NCBI RefSeq assembly: GCF_024699925.1
Contig: NZ_JAJOMX010000001.1
Location: 248,001 to 312,000 of the forward strand
Origin: Mesorhizobium sp. J428
GTDB taxonomy: Bacteria; Pseudomonadota; Alphaproteobacteria; Rhizobiales; Rhizobiaceae
Length of the DNA stretch: 64,000 nt
Reading direction: 5' to 3'
Positions within the stretch are counted from its first letter, which is position 1, and each line of letters starts with the position of its first letter. This document shows positions 49,182 through 60,143 of this stretch, piece after piece. The position numbers and the translations under genes were made by a program. Under the pieces are notes generated by a model. The model saw only the letters and a program-made list of their open reading frames with translations. It was not told where the DNA came from and searched no databases.

Positions 49182-49570
49182 CGCTCGACATCTAGATGGC
49201 CGGCAGCGAAGCGAAAGTCGCCAACCGCGTACTATGCGGTTGTGATGTTTAAAATTCACGTGCGCCCTGATACGCACTTGAACCTTGTTGGCAATCTGTT
49301 CATGGGATGCCTCTCCAGATTGCAATACCGGAGCCAATTCGCGCGGCTGGCAAATGGCTTAAGCAAGGGCCACCCTGTGGACAGTCTACGTCCCTTCCGC
49401 GGAAAATCGCGCCAGCGGCAAGGCTGGGCGCGGGCAGGAAAACTAAGCCGTTCCAGACACTTACACGTCGGACCACCCACCTCCGCCTCCCCAAATCCCA
49501 CCCTCTCCCTCACAAAATCCATCCCACACTTCGCCCCTCGCCCCATACTGAGCGTGGAAAGGAGGCCGGG
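49182..49570. other. Gene-poor stretch beyond the retron
   Basis: No convincing gene was found in about 390 bases. Open frames here lack ribosome-binding sites and codon bias. The first part is AT-rich (around 49230-49260) and may mark the edge of the transferred island; the last part leads into the gene at 49571. Confidence 0.4.
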
Positions 49571-49969
49571 ATGGGCGGGGAGATGGACAGGAAGGCGCTG
49601 CGGCGCATTGTGGCGCGGTTGTTGTCGCTGGCCGATCTCGCGGAGCGCGCCGGCGGCCGCTGCCGCATCGTCTGCTGTCTCGTCCTGTGGATCCTGCGCC
49701 CTGCCGAGGCGGCCGCGCAGGACTATCTCTTCGATCTGACCGGCTGCGACCTCCCCGCCAGCATGCCGGGCCGCTTCGAGGGCGCCGCCGAGGCCATGCG
49801 CCTTGCGCGCAGTTTTCGCGCGCTCGCCGCCGCCCTTGCCGCGCTGCTGGAAGGGGCCTGCGAACAGTGGCAGGCCGTCATTCCGCCCGGGCGCTGCCCC
49901 GCCGGTCCCGCGATCGCCGTTCCCGCCGCGCTGCTTGCGCTGGCCGTCGAGCGCCTCGACACCTCCTGA
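49571..49969 (+). CDS. Conserved rhizobial hypothetical protein
   Basis: A 132-residue protein with an AAAGGAGG site before the ATG at 49571. It has the helical segment ALRRIVARLLSLADLAERAG, a hydrophobic CCLVLWILRPAEAAAQDYLF and a C-terminal helical, Ala-rich part. Similar proteins are frequent in Mesorhizobium-like genomes, from memory; no function is known. Confidence 0.7.
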   Translation: MGGEMDRKALRRIVARLLSLADLAERAGGRCRIVCCLVLWILRPAEAAAQDYLFDLTGCDLPASMPGRFEGAAEAMRLARSFRALAAALAALLEGACEQWQAVIPPGRCPAGPAIAVPAALLALAVERLDTS

Positions 49970-50177
49970 ACTTCAACCGCCGCAGACCTCTTCCCGGCCC
50001 CCCCGCGACGTGCGCTTGCGCCCGCGCAACGCCTCCGCGCGCCCTCCATCCGCCGACCCGCCGCCTGCCAGAACCTCCCCGCATCGTACCGCCGGGTAAA
50101 TCGCCCTTCCCGCTTGCGCGATGGCCGCGCCTCCGCTAGAGGCGCGGATGGGTGGCTGGGCAGAGCATGGAGTATCG

Positions 50178-50588
50178 ATGCCGTTCGCTCGATCTGCGGC
50201 CGCGCCGCGCGCCGCCGTCCGTCCCCTCGCCTTTTCCGCCGTGAAACGCGCCGTGCCGGCAGCCGCCTGCCTGCTGGCGTTGGCAATCGCCGGGTGCACG
50301 ACGTCGCCGGCGCAATACGCCGCCTCGCTCCCGCAGCACGACCCGAAGTTCCACTCGCTGCAATGTGTCGAGATGCGCGCGCGGGCGGCGAACTACGAGG
50401 CCGGCCGCAAGCCGCCGATGAGCTGGGCCACCGGCGCGCTGATGGGTCCCTATGGCCTGGCGATCGCGGCCGCGAGCAAGGAGCACCAGGCAAAGCAGCG
50501 CAGACTGTTCGCCCGCGACATGCACCTCGCCTGTTCGAGCGCGCCCCTGCCGAGGAACTTGCAGGTGGAACCGGAGCGGCCGGCCTAG
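50178..50588 (+). CDS. Small putative lipoprotein
   Basis: A 136-residue protein. A long basic N-terminal region precedes a signal segment with a lipobox (ACLLALAIAGC, Cys near residue 38). The mature part has TSPAQYAASLPQHDPKFHSL, a conserved Cys pair (LQCVEMRA and LACSSAPL) and a short hydrophobic segment. GGAG lies five bases before the ATG. It is probably anchored in a membrane; function is unknown. Confidence 0.65.
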   Translation: MPFARSAAAPRAAVRPLAFSAVKRAVPAAACLLALAIAGCTTSPAQYAASLPQHDPKFHSLQCVEMRARAANYEAGRKPPMSWATGALMGPYGLAIAAASKEHQAKQRRLFARDMHLACSSAPLPRNLQVEPERPA

Positions 50589-50631
50589 CCGGCGGCTGGA
50601 TCTTGCGGCCGGCCGGCCCTATCTCGCCCGC

Positions 50632-50961
50632 ATGGACGAGATCGACTTCACCCCGCCGGACATCGTCGCGCAGAACGCCGCGCGCGGCCTCGAATGGCGC
50701 GCCCGTTTCGGGCGCGGCGGCACGGAGGTCGGCGCAGCACGCGCCCGCGAGCTCGTCGCGCGCCGCCCGCTCACGCCAGACACGATCTGGCGCATGGTCA
50801 GCTACTTTGCCCGCCATGAGGTCGACAAGCGCGGCCGCAACTTCTTCGACGACGAGAAACCCTCGGCCGGCCGCATCGCCTGGCTGTTGTGGGGCGGCGA
50901 CGAGGGCCGCGCCTGGGCGCTCGACCTCAAGCGTCGCATCGGCAAGGGCGGCGATATCTGA
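50632..50961 (+). CDS. Conserved hypothetical protein, phage-associated domain
   Basis: A 109-residue acidic-basic protein with LEWRARFGRGGTEVGAARAR, PDTIWRMVSYFARHEVDKRG and GRIAWLLWGGDEGRAWALDL. This pattern recurs in small proteins and in the tails of phage portal or protease proteins, from memory, and is of unknown function. It stands alone with no phage genes nearby. Confidence 0.65.
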   Translation: MDEIDFTPPDIVAQNAARGLEWRARFGRGGTEVGAARARELVARRPLTPDTIWRMVSYFARHEVDKRGRNFFDDEKPSAGRIAWLLWGGDEGRAWALDLKRRIGKGGDI

Positions 50962-50975
50962 GCGGCGCGCGGCGG

Positions 50976-51494
50976 CTAGTGTCCGCCGGCGGGCTTCTCG
51001 CCATGGCCGCCCGCGGCCGGCGCGCCGCCGCCTTCGGCCTTCACCTCGGCGCGGTCGATCTCGGCCAGCATCCGGTCGCACGAGGCTTCCGTCACCGTGC
51101 CGGCCCGGCGAAGTGCTGCCAGCCACGACATCTGCACCAGCAACCCGTCATGCGCCGCTTCCGCGTCGCTCGCCTCCTTCAGCGCCGCGACGTTGAGCGC
51201 GCCGCAGCGGCCCTTCAGGATCTGCGACAGGGCGAAATTGTAGGTGGCCGAGGTCTCGGCAGCCGCTTCCGCCTTCAGCGCCGCCACCTTCTGCGGATCC
51301 ACCCCGTCATGCCTCTCTTCCTCGACATGCTGCTCGGGCGCGGGCGCCATCAGATAGGCCCAGGCGCCATAGCCGCCCCCGCCCAGCGCCGCGAGCCCGA
51401 CCAGGGCGCCCAGCGCGAGCTTCACCATCGAGCGCTTCTTCGGCGCGTCGGCAGACGGCGCCTGCGCCGGTATCTTTGCTTTCTTCTTGAACAT
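50976..51494 (-). CDS. Hypothetical single-pass membrane protein
   Basis: A 172-residue protein with a basic N-terminus (KKRSMVK), one membrane helix (LALGALVGLAALGGGGYGAW), and an extracytoplasmic helical domain with two Cys (GRCGALNVAAL and EASCDRMLAEIDRAE). The C-terminus is Gly/His-rich. No family is recognised. It lies downstream of, and on the same strand as, the transglycosylase. Confidence 0.65.
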   Translation of the reverse strand: MFKKKAKIPAQAPSADAPKKRSMVKLALGALVGLAALGGGGYGAWAYLMAPAPEQHVEEERHDGVDPQKVAALKAEAAAETSATYNFALSQILKGRCGALNVAALKEASDAEAAHDGLLVQMSWLAALRRAGTVTEASCDRMLAEIDRAEVKAEGGGAPAAGGHGEKPAGGH

Positions 51495-51559
51495 GCCCCC
51501 GTTCTAAGCACGAAGGCGTTAAATCGGCGTAATCGCAGGACCCGGGAGAGGCAGCAAAC

Positions 51560-51573
51560 CTACTGCCTACTGC
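51560..51573 (-). repeat. Heptad repeat at the transglycosylase stop codon
   Basis: Two GCAGTAG units on the minus strand; the TAG in the first is the gene's stop codon. The same unit appears at 53114-53169 and 53224-53251. Confidence 0.7.
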
Positions 51574-52487
51574 CTGCGCTTCCGCACCCGGTCCCGCCCG
51601 AGACCCGTCTCGTCCAGCAGCCCGGCCCGCTTGGCGTGGTAATAGTAGCCCGACTGGTAGAGCCGGTCGGCCTGGCGCTCGTCGCCGCCCGCCACGAGAT
51701 AGGCCCCGCGCAGATATTTCACCGAATAGATCAGGTTGGTCTCGGCGTCGAACAGCCCCTCGGCCGAGCCGCGATAGCCCATCCCGCGCGCCGTCTGGTG
51801 CTTGATCTGCATCAGCCCCCAGTGGCCGCGATTGTAGGCCTTCGGGTTGAAGTTGCTCTCGCGCTTGACCACGCGCCGCACGAACGCCTCCGGCAGCTCG
51901 TAGTGGCGGGCATATTTGGCGATCAGCGCATCGACCGGCGCGCCGGAGGAGCGCGGCGGCAAGGACGCGAACGCCGCCACCTTCACTTCATCGGCGGATG
52001 GCTGTTCGGGCACAGCGGCCGCGATCGCTGCGGCGGCATTGTTCTGCGGAGCGGCGAGCGCCACCTGCGACAGCCGCTCGGGCGAAGGCTGCTGCGCCAC
52101 GAGGCGGTCCCCCTTGGGTGCGGCACCTTCCGGCATGGCGGCGGCAACGGCCGGGACAGCGGGCGCAAGCGGCAGGCCGGCGAAGTCCTCCGCCGCCGCA
52201 TCGATGTCGGCCACGGCGAGCGACGAGGCCGCCTCCTGCGGCTGGAGGGAAGGTTGCGGCGCGAGCGAAGCCAGATCGCCCGAGACGCAGCCCGTCACAA
52301 GTCCGGCCATGCAGGCGATCGAGAAGAGACGGCGGACGGACAGCGCGGAACTCCAGGGTCGTTGGCGTTTGTCCCGATTGCAGCCGATTTCTGGCGGGAA
52401 TGAGACAAAGGTCGCGAATCGTAATCCACGCGGTGCCCTTTCCGCAACCCGGCGCAAGTCGCGGCTTCTTGCCGGGCAAATGTTCAC
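51567..52487 (-). CDS. Lytic transglycosylase, SLT-like lipoprotein
   Basis: A 306-residue protein. A lipobox-like LFSIACMAGLVTGC lies near residue 65, so the given start may be too long, though no better standard start was found. A low-complexity Ala/Pro linker leads to a goose-lysozyme-type SLT domain (about 185-300) with catalytic Glu in VVKRESNFNPKAYN and the motif GHWGLMQIKHQTARGMGY. It would cleave peptidoglycan to anhydromuropeptides in the periplasm. Confidence 0.85.
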   Translation of the reverse strand: MNICPARSRDLRRVAERAPRGLRFATFVSFPPEIGCNRDKRQRPWSSALSVRRLFSIACMAGLVTGCVSGDLASLAPQPSLQPQEAASSLAVADIDAAAEDFAGLPLAPAVPAVAAAMPEGAAPKGDRLVAQQPSPERLSQVALAAPQNNAAAAIAAAVPEQPSADEVKVAAFASLPPRSSGAPVDALIAKYARHYELPEAFVRRVVKRESNFNPKAYNRGHWGLMQIKHQTARGMGYRGSAEGLFDAETNLIYSVKYLRGAYLVAGGDERQADRLYQSGYYYHAKRAGLLDETGLGRDRVRKRRQ

Positions 52488-52544
52488 GGATTGTTCGGGC
52501 CGGAGACTCGCTGTAGACTGATTGCCCGTTTCATGGAGCGGACC

Positions 52545-53170
<626 letters not shown>

Positions 53171-53223
53171 AAAAGAACTCGACACGGCAGCCCAGAGCAA
53201 TCGGGAAGCCGGAGAGATCTTCT

Positions 53224-53251
53224 CTACTGCCTACTGCCTACTGCCTAACGC
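53224..53251 (-). repeat. Inverted heptad repeat (three exact units, one degenerate)
   Basis: Three CTACTGC units plus CTAACGC, the reverse complement of the 53114 array, abut the stop codon of the gene at 53252. Confidence 0.9.
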
Positions 53252-53560
53252 CTACTCATCGAACGGATAATACGTCCTCTGCATGCACTTCAGCACGCGG
53301 CAGCGGTTGGTGTCGGAAGTCGGCACCACTTCCAGCTTGGCGTATTCGCCACGCTCGCAGTAGCCGTCGTGGGCGACGTAGCGGTCGTAGAGCGGCAACG
53401 AGGGATCGCGGGCCGAGCGGTAGCGCAGGATCACCGCCCCCTCCTCCTTGATCCGGCTCTGCGCCTCGCCGCAGGACATCTGCATCGAATTGTAGCGCGA
53501 GATCGCATGCGCCGGCAGAACGGTCGCGACGAGCGTGAGCGCGATGAGTGCGGTTCGCAT
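53252..53560 (-). CDS. Small secreted cysteine-containing protein
   Basis: A 102-residue protein with a signal peptide (TALIALTLVATVLPAHA) and five cysteines in the mature part (MSCGEAQSRI, YCERGEY, RCRVLKCMQ), so it is probably disulfide-bonded in the periplasm. GGAGG precedes the ATG at 53560. No family is recognised. It is convergent with ogt across the heptad repeats. Confidence 0.7.
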   Translation of the reverse strand: MRTALIALTLVATVLPAHAISRYNSMQMSCGEAQSRIKEEGAVILRYRSARDPSLPLYDRYVAHDGYCERGEYAKLEVVPTSDTNRCRVLKCMQRTYYPFDE

Positions 53561-53919
53561 GAAAACCTCCTGAACCTGCGGCGGTGGGCGTGATTGAAGC
53601 ACGTCAATCATGACCGAGATAGGGCGCACGATCCGGCCGCGAAGGGCCCGGCCTTGCAAAATCAGCCCTGCCCACCCATATCCCGTCCAACGGCGCCCGA
53701 AGGATCTCTCCTTCCTTCCGGGTGCTGGGCGCTACCGCGGAGGCCGATGCTGGCCGGAGCGGTGCGCCGGCCCTGGCGGCCTCTCCGGGCGCGCGGCGAA
53801 CCACGGTTCGCACGCTTTCTGCAAGTCACGGATGCTGACGGCGGAGCGCGACGCGCGCCCCTGCTGCCGTTCGATCGCCCCAGCGATCCGGCAGCAGGCG
53901 GAGACGGCGGCCGGGCAAG

Positions 53920-54942
53920 CTATTCCCGATCGGATGCAGCCACAGTCTCCATCGGCGCAGTCAGCGTCCAGGTCACCGTCCCCCCTTCCCGCTTCATCGT
54001 CGCATGTCCGCCGAGCGACTGCGGCGTCACCCGCTGCAGCACCACTGTGCCGAACCCCTTGCGCGACGGATCGGAGCGCCGCTCTCCCGGAAGCGGCGGA
54101 AAGGTCTCGTTCCATATCAGTTGCAGATCGCTCAGGCCCTCCTCGCGCGCTGCAATCTGCCAGGTCACCTCGAGCCGGCCCGCGTCGGACGACAGCGCTC
54201 CGTATTTGGCGGAGTTGGTGCCGAGTTCGTGGAAAGCCATGCCGAGATTCTGCACGGCGTTGGAGCTCAGCCGGAGCGCGGGCCCCTCGATCCTGATCTG
54301 GTTCTCGCGACCGAACGGCTTCAGGTGCTCCTCGACGAGTTCGGCCAGCGACGCCCCCACCCAATCCGAATTGACCAGAAGATCGTGCGAGCGCGACAGA
54401 GCCATGATTCGGTCGCGCACCCGCTGTTCGAACTCCTGCGGATCGCTGGTGCGGCGGCCGGTCTCGCGCACCATCGACAGGATGACGGCGAACTGATTCT
54501 TCACGCGGTGGTTCACCTCGCGCATCAGCAGGCGGATGCGCCGCTCGCTCTCCTTGGTGGCGGTGATGTCCCGCGCAATCTTCGAAGCTCCCACGATCCG
54601 CCCGGACGGATTGCGGATCGGCGAGACGGTCAGCGAGACGGGCACCATCGAGCCGTCCTTGCGCTTGCGGATCGTCTCGAAGCTCGGCATCGGCTCGCCG
54701 CGCCGTATGCGGGCGATGATCTCGACCTCTTCCTGCCGACGGTCGTCCGGGATAAGCATCATCACCGAGCGCCCGATAGCCTCTTCGGCCGTATAGCCGA
54801 ACAGCCGCTCCGCTGCCTTGTTCCAGCTTGTGATGATGCTGTTCAGATCCTTGCTGACGATCGCGTCGAAGGATGAGTCCACGATCGCCGCGAGATGGGC
54901 GTCTGCCGTTGCGGAAGCTAAAAGATCATCGTCGCTGGTCAT
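53920..54942 (-). CDS. PAS-HWE sensor histidine kinase
   Basis: A 340-residue soluble kinase. A PAS domain with PAC lies at about 15-135 (VDSSFDAIVSKDLNSIITSW, then GASKIARDIT). The HWE/HisKA_2 dimerisation region with phospho-acceptor His in MREVNHRVKNQFAVILSMV follows, then an ATPase domain with FHELGTNSAKYGALS and the WNE of LIWNETF. Such kinases usually signal to response regulators of the general stress or light response. No partner gene is next to it. Confidence 0.93.
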   Translation of the reverse strand: MTSDDDLLASATADAHLAAIVDSSFDAIVSKDLNSIITSWNKAAERLFGYTAEEAIGRSVMMLIPDDRRQEEVEIIARIRRGEPMPSFETIRKRKDGSMVPVSLTVSPIRNPSGRIVGASKIARDITATKESERRIRLLMREVNHRVKNQFAVILSMVRETGRRTSDPQEFEQRVRDRIMALSRSHDLLVNSDWVGASLAELVEEHLKPFGRENQIRIEGPALRLSSNAVQNLGMAFHELGTNSAKYGALSSDAGRLEVTWQIAAREEGLSDLQLIWNETFPPLPGERRSDPSRKGFGTVVLQRVTPQSLGGHATMKREGGTVTWTLTAPMETVAASDRE

Positions 54943-55012
54943 GCCCGCTGGTTAGCCCCTGCCGAAACCGGCGGCAACTAAATATGACAGGTCCCGACGA
55001 CACCAGTCGGCG

Positions 55013-56076
55013 TCATATGCGCCGGCCGCTCGACGCATCGAAGAGATGCGCCGCACCCGGCTCGATGGCAAGTGGTATGGTCTCGCCGACCGCCACCAGC
55101 CTTGCGCCCGGCAACCGCACGACGAAGTCATTTTCGCCGGCAATCCGCCCGTGCGCCAACGTGTCGGCCCCCAGCGTCTCGACCGCCGCGACCGTCAGGC
55201 TGAAATCCGCCTCCGACGGCGCCACCGCTCGGACATGTTCGGGCCGGAGCCCAAGCAGCACCTTGCGGCCATCGTCGGGAACAACGGTCTCACGCAGCCT
55301 GACGCTGCTTCCCGCCGGAAACGAGACTGCCCCGCCCGACACCTCGCCTGCCATTAGATTCATCGCCGGCGAGCCGATAAAGCCGGCTACGAACGTCGTC
55401 GCAGGGCGCGCTACACCTCCATCGGCGTCGCGATTTGCTCGGCCACGCCTTCGTTCATCACCACCAGCCGGTCGGCCAGCGTCATCGCCTCCACCTGATC
55501 GTGTGTCACGTAGAGCGAGGTCGTGCCGACATTGCGCTGCAGCGTCTTGATCTCGAGCCGCATCTGCACCCGCAGCTTGGCATCGAGATTGGAAAGAGGC
55601 TCGTCGAATAGAAAGGCTGCCGGCTCGCGCACCAGCGCGCGTCCCATAGCCACACGCTGGCGCTGCCCGCCGGAGAGCTGCTTCGGCTTGCGGTCAAGAT
55701 AGGGCTCCAGCCGCAACATCGACGCTGCCTTGCCGACCCTCGCCTTGATCTCGTCGCGCGACAGGCCTGCGATCTTCAGGCCGTAGGCCATGTTGTCGAA
55801 GACCGACATGTGCGGGTAGAGCGCATAGTTCTGGAACACCATCGCGATGTTGCGCTGGCGCGGCTCGAGCTCGTTGACGACCCTGCCGTCGATCCAGATC
55901 TGGCCGCTTGTTATGCGTTCCAGCCCGGCCACCATACGCAGCAGCGTGGACTTGCCGCAGCCCGACGGTCCGACGATGACGATGAACTCGCGGTCCTTGA
56001 CGTCGAGGTCGACGCCATGGATGACCTCCTGGTTGCCATAGTTCTTGCGGACGTCCTTCAGCGCGACGGTCGCCAT
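55013..56076 (-). CDS. ugpC: ABC transporter ATP-binding protein UgpC, frameshift
   Basis: A sugar/glycerol-3-phosphate ABC ATPase. Walker [10 protein letters not shown], signature [15 protein letters not shown], Walker [15 protein letters not shown] and the switch THDQVEAMT are intact. The first frame stops at a TAG (55408-55410) after IATPMEV. One missing base there would give a tyrosine and continue as [19 protein letters not shown], the normal TOBE/regulatory domain encoded down to 55013. Corrected length is 354 residues. Probably a sequence error. It is last in the ugpBAEC operon. Confidence 0.9.
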
Positions 56077-56084
56077 GGGCTCTC

Positions 56085-56933
56085 CTATTTCTCGGTCTCG
56101 ACCAGGCCCTTCACAAACCAGCGCTGCATCAGGACGACGACCAGGATCGGCGGCAGGATGGCAAGCACGCAGGTCACCATCACCAGATGCCACTCGGTGT
56201 CGGCGTCGGCGAAGGAGATCATCTTCCTGAGCGCGATGACGATCGTGTTCATCTGGTTGTCGTTGGTGACGAGAAGCGGCCACAGATATTGCGTCCAGCC
56301 GTAGATGAAGAGGATGACGAAGAGAGCCGCGATGTTGGTCCGGCTGAGTGGCAGCAGGATATCCTTGAAGAACCGCCACGGCCCCGCGCCGTCGACGCGT
56401 GCAGCCTCCACCAGCTCGCCCGGAATGGTCAGGAAGAACTGCCGGAACAAGAGCGTCGCGGTGGCCGACGCCATCAGTGGCAGGGTGAGGCCGGTATAGG
56501 TGTCGATCAGGCCGAGATCCACCATCACCTTGTAGGTCGGCAGGATGCGCACCTCGACCGGCAGCATCAGCGTGATGAAGATCAGCCAGAAGAAGGTCAT
56601 GCGGAACGGGAAGCGGAAGAACACGATCGCATAGGCCGACAGGATCGAGATGAAGATCTTGCCGATGGCGATCGCCAACGCAACGACTGTCGTGTTGAAG
56701 AGCAGCGTGCCGACGGGAACACCGCCGATACGACCGACGCCTCCGAACAGTGCCTCGTAGTAGTTGTTGAAGAATTCCTTGCCCGGCAGCAGGGGAAGCG
56801 GCGGACGCAGGATCGTCTGCAGCGAATGGGTGGAAGCGACGAACGTGTAGTATATCGGGAATGCGACGATCAGGATGCCAACGATCAGAATCGTGTGCGC
56901 GGTGTAGCGCGAGGTGCGGCTGAGGCCGACCAT
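56085..56933 (-). CDS. ugpE: sn-Glycerol-3-phosphate ABC permease UgpE
   Basis: A 282-residue permease with six membrane helices and the inner-membrane EAA loop [22 protein letters not shown]. The start at 56933 was chosen because AGGAGGAGGG lies just upstream and the resulting length matches UgpE; a longer reading from 57014 would overlap ugpA. It ends eight bases before ugpC. Confidence 0.93.
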   Translation of the reverse strand: MVGLSRTSRYTAHTILIVGILIVAFPIYYTFVASTHSLQTILRPPLPLLPGKEFFNNYYEALFGGVGRIGGVPVGTLLFNTTVVALAIAIGKIFISILSAYAIVFFRFPFRMTFFWLIFITLMLPVEVRILPTYKVMVDLGLIDTYTGLTLPLMASATATLLFRQFFLTIPGELVEAARVDGAGPWRFFKDILLPLSRTNIAALFVILFIYGWTQYLWPLLVTNDNQMNTIVIALRKMISFADADTEWHLVMVTCVLAILPPILVVVLMQRWFVKGLVETEK

Positions 56934-57006
56934 CGAGCCCTCCTCCTGCCGTCCAAGATACGCCGCCGTGGACATCGCTGCTGACGGCTCCTTCGCGGCG
57001 GCGGAC

Positions 57007-57894
57007 TCAGCCATAGTGCACCTTCTTTTCCACGTAGCGGAACTGGAAGGCCGTCAGCGCGATCACGATGACCATGAGGATCACGGATTGCGCAGCGGAG
57101 TCGCCGAGGATGAGGTTCACGAAGCCATCGTTGTAGACCTTGTAGACCAGCGTCTCGGTCGCCTTGCCCGGCCCCCCGCCCGTGACGGCGTGGATGATGC
57201 CGAATGTGTCGAAGAAGGCGTAAGTGGTGTTGATCACCAGCAGGAAGAAGGTCGTCGGAGCCAGCAGCGGAAAGACGATTGTCCAGAACCGCTTGCTCTC
57301 GCCCGCGCCGTCTATCGCCGCCGCCTCGATCAACGATTTCGGGATCGATTGAAGCCCTGCGACGAAGAACAGGAAGTTGTAGCTGATCTGCTTCCAGGCC
57401 GCCGCCGCGATGATGAGCACCATCGCCTGGTTGCCGTTGAGCAGCGGATCCCAATTGTAGCCGGTGGCCCTCAACATGTATGCGAAGGTGCCCATCGTCG
57501 GATTGAACATGAAAAGCCAGAGCATGCCCGCGATCGCAGGCGCCACGGCGTAAGGCCAGATCATCAGCGTGCGGTAGATGCCCCGGCCGCGGATCACCTT
57601 GTCGGCCATCACGGCGAGCAGCAGCGCGACCACCATGGCAAGGACGGCGGTGGCCACCGAGAAGATGACCGTTACCTGCAGCGAACCGATGTAGTTGGGA
57701 TTACTGAGGACGCGGCGGAAGTTGGCCAGCCCAACGAACTGGCTCTGCAGGCCGAACGGGTCTTCGCGCAGAAACGACTGTTGCAGCGCCTGGCTCGCCG
57801 GCCAGTAGAAGAAGACCAAGGTGATCGCCAGCTGCGGCGCGAGCAGCAGGTACGGCAATACCTTGTTCGGGAATGTGACGCGAGTTGCGGACAA
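57007..57894 (-). CDS. ugpA: sn-Glycerol-3-phosphate ABC permease UgpA
   Basis: A 295-residue permease of six helices with the EAA loop [24 protein letters not shown]. The TTG at 57894 gives the family start ([20 protein letters not shown]) and the usual UgpA length; upstream residues in the same frame look non-coding. It pairs with UgpE to form the channel. Confidence 0.92.
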   Translation of the reverse strand: MSATRVTFPNKVLPYLLLAPQLAITLVFFYWPASQALQQSFLREDPFGLQSQFVGLANFRRVLSNPNYIGSLQVTVIFSVATAVLAMVVALLLAVMADKVIRGRGIYRTLMIWPYAVAPAIAGMLWLFMFNPTMGTFAYMLRATGYNWDPLLNGNQAMVLIIAAAAWKQISYNFLFFVAGLQSIPKSLIEAAAIDGAGESKRFWTIVFPLLAPTTFFLLVINTTYAFFDTFGIIHAVTGGGPGKATETLVYKVYNDGFVNLILGDSAAQSVILMVIVIALTAFQFRYVEKKVHYG

Positions 57895-57958
57895 AGCGGG
57901 ATCCAGCCGGAGAGAGTCCGGACGCCGCGAAAGGCCGCAGCGCCCGGATGTTCGGTTA

Positions 57959-59275
57959 TCAGTTGCCGATCGCCTGCTGGATCGCCTCGTTGCCGCGCTT
58001 GACGGCATTGTCGAGCGCCTGCTGCGCGGTCTGTTCGCCGGCAAGCATCTTTTCGAACTCCTCGTTCTGGATGTCGCGAACCTGCGGCAGGTTGACGAGA
58101 CGCACACCCTTCGAGTTCGCGGTCGGGGCCTTGCCCATCATCTGCTGGATCGGGATCTCGCGGCCCGGGTTCTGCTCGTAGAAGCCGGACGACTTCGTAG
58201 CTTCATAGGCAGCCATGGTGACGGGCAGGTAGCCCGACTTCTGGTGCAGCCGCGCCTGGATCTCCGTCTGCGACAGGAAGTCGAAGAACGCAGCCACGCC
58301 CTTGTATTCCTCGTCGGACTTGCCGGCGAAGACCCACAGCGAGGCGCCCCCGGGAATCGTGTTCTGCGGCGCGCCTTCCAGGTCCGGATAGTAGGGCAAC
58401 TGGCCGAGGCCGTATTTGATGCCCGACTTGATCACGTCGCCCAGGCCCCCGGAGGATTCGGTGAAGATGCCGCACTCCTGCGACAGGAAGAGCTGCTTGG
58501 CCTCGGAGGTGCGGCCGCCGTAGCGGAACACGCCTTCCTTGGCGAGGTCGGCGATCGTCTGGAAGTGCTTGACGTAGGGCTCGGTGTTGAAGGTGAGTTC
58601 CACGTCGGTCGAGGCGAGGCCGTTCTCGTTCGTGCCGTACTGCAGGTTGTTCCAGGCGGTGAAATTCTCGAGGCCGATCCAGGTCAGCCAGGTCGAGGTA
58701 TAGCCGCAGGCCGCAGCGCCCGAGGTCTTGATCTTGCGCGCCGCCTCGAACACTTCGGGCCAGGTCTTCGGCGGGGTCTCCGGGTCGAGGCCGGCCTTCT
58801 GGAAGATGTCCTTGTTGTAGTAGAGGATCGGCGAGGACGAATTGTAGGGGAACGAGAGCATCGTCCCGTCCGGCTTCGAATAGTAGGCGACGATGCCCGG
58901 CAGATACTGGCTCTTGTCGAAGGCCTTGCCGCCCATCGACAGGATCTCGGCGACGGGCTTCACCGCGCCCTCTGCGGCCATCATCACGCCGGTGCCGACG
59001 TCGAAGACCTGGATGATGTGCGGCGGCTGCTTGGCGCGGAAGGCGGCGATGCCGGCGTTCAGCGTCTCCGGATAGGTGCCCTTGAAGACGGGCGTCACCT
59101 TGTATTCGGTCTGCTTCTCGTTGAATTCCTTGGACAGCGTCTCGACGACTTCATTGTTGGCGCCGGTCATCGCGTGCCACCAAGTGATTTCCGTCACGGC
59201 GAAGGCCGAGCCGGACATGAACGGCAGCGCAGTGAGCGCGGTTGCAAGCGAAAGCAGTGTGGGGACTCTCATCAT
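57959..59275 (-). CDS. ugpB: sn-Glycerol-3-phosphate-binding protein UgpB
   Basis: A 438-residue periplasmic binding protein with a signal peptide ([14 protein letters not shown]) and the UgpB start [20 protein letters not shown]. Binding-site features follow, such as [20 protein letters not shown] and [13 protein letters not shown]. It captures glycerol-3-phosphate or glycerophosphodiesters for UgpAEC. It heads the operon. Confidence 0.95.
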   Translation of the reverse strand: MMRVPTLLSLATALTALPFMSGSAFAVTEITWWHAMTGANNEVVETLSKEFNEKQTEYKVTPVFKGTYPETLNAGIAAFRAKQPPHIIQVFDVGTGVMMAAEGAVKPVAEILSMGGKAFDKSQYLPGIVAYYSKPDGTMLSFPYNSSSPILYYNKDIFQKAGLDPETPPKTWPEVFEAARKIKTSGAAACGYTSTWLTWIGLENFTAWNNLQYGTNENGLASTDVELTFNTEPYVKHFQTIADLAKEGVFRYGGRTSEAKQLFLSQECGIFTESSGGLGDVIKSGIKYGLGQLPYYPDLEGAPQNTIPGGASLWVFAGKSDEEYKGVAAFFDFLSQTEIQARLHQKSGYLPVTMAAYEATKSSGFYEQNPGREIPIQQMMGKAPTANSKGVRLVNLPQVRDIQNEEFEKMLAGEQTAQQALDNAVKRGNEAIQQAIGN

Positions 59276-59343
59276 TCTCTCCCGTAAGATAGCCGGTTGA
59301 TCACCGGTCGTATTTGGTCATGCTTTATTACGGGGGGATGACA

Positions 59344-59363
59344 ACATGCACGGCCGCGCATGT
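59344..59363. promoter_or_regulatory. Candidate operator upstream of ugpB
   Basis: A nearly perfect 20-bp palindrome, ACATGC-A-CGGCCG-C-GCATGT, is centred about 80 bases before the ugpB start. The CG centre is like LacI-type operators, but no such regulator gene is in view. Confidence 0.4.
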
Positions 59364-59413
59364 CTATATCAAAAGTTCGCTCCTCTTTCGCTCCTGCTTC
59401 GCCTGTTTTCCAA

Positions 59414-60049
59414 TCAGCCGCCGAACGCGGAATGTTGTGCCGGCTTCCAATCAAGATCGACATAGCCCGGTGCAGCCCTCACCCGGTCGAGCCAGCGGAC
59501 GACGCCTGGAAAGCGCGCCATGTCATAGCCGGCAATATCGGCGTGTTGCGTGTAGGCGAAGAGCGCGATGTCGGCCACGCCGATCTCGTCGCCGACAAGC
59601 CATGGCTCGACCGCCAGCCGGGTCTCCATGACGCCGAGCGCCTTGTGGCCGCCGTCGAGAAGGCTCGCCATCCGCTCCGGCGTCGCCAGCGCGGCGCGCT
59701 CCGGATAGAGGACCAGCGACCGGCGCACGGCGATCAGCGGTTCGTGGCTGTACTGCTCGAAGAACAGCCATTGATAGACCAGAGCGCGTTCGTAGGGGTC
59801 GGACGGGACGAAGCGCGAGCCCTCCCCGAGATAGAGCAGGATCGCGTTCGATTCGGCCAGGAACCGGCCGTCCTCCAGCTCCAGCAGCGGCACCTTTCCG
59901 TTGGCGTTCTTGGCGAGGAAGGCCGGCGAGCGTGTGGTGCCGTCGCGCGAACTGGTTTCGACATGCTCGAAGGGTTGCCCGAGCATCGCCAGCAGGAGCC
60001 GCGGCTTGTAGCAGTTGCCGCTGTCGGCCATTCCGTAGATGCGGATCAT
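59414..60049 (-). CDS. Glutathione S-transferase family protein
   Basis: A 211-residue GST. The N-terminal thioredoxin-like domain has IRIYGMADSGNCYKPRLLLA (active-site Ser/Cys region) and GKVPLLELEDGRFLAESNAI (glutathione-binding cis-Pro and Glu-Ser). The all-helical C-terminal domain has PWLVGDEIGVADIALFAYTQ. It would conjugate or reduce substrates with glutathione; the substrate is unknown. Confidence 0.92.
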   Translation of the reverse strand: MIRIYGMADSGNCYKPRLLLAMLGQPFEHVETSSRDGTTRSPAFLAKNANGKVPLLELEDGRFLAESNAILLYLGEGSRFVPSDPYERALVYQWLFFEQYSHEPLIAVRRSLVLYPERAALATPERMASLLDGGHKALGVMETRLAVEPWLVGDEIGVADIALFAYTQHADIAGYDMARFPGVVRWLDRVRAAPGYVDLDWKPAQHSAFGG

Positions 60050-60143
60050 CGTCGTTTCCCTTGCTGATCTCCACGACTGTGCCTCGCCGGCCCTCGGCAG
60101 ACCAGCCAGAAATAGTGAGAGAAGGATCAGCGCCGCTGATGGA

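Noticed and set aside
49242..49739. Possible gene in the stretch after the retron
   Set aside because: It has no ribosome-binding site and no family pattern, and it overlaps the better supported gene at 49571 in another frame.
59276..59413. Pho box upstream of ugpB
   Set aside because: Only a single half-site-like TTGTCAT was seen, without the second repeat at the required spacing.
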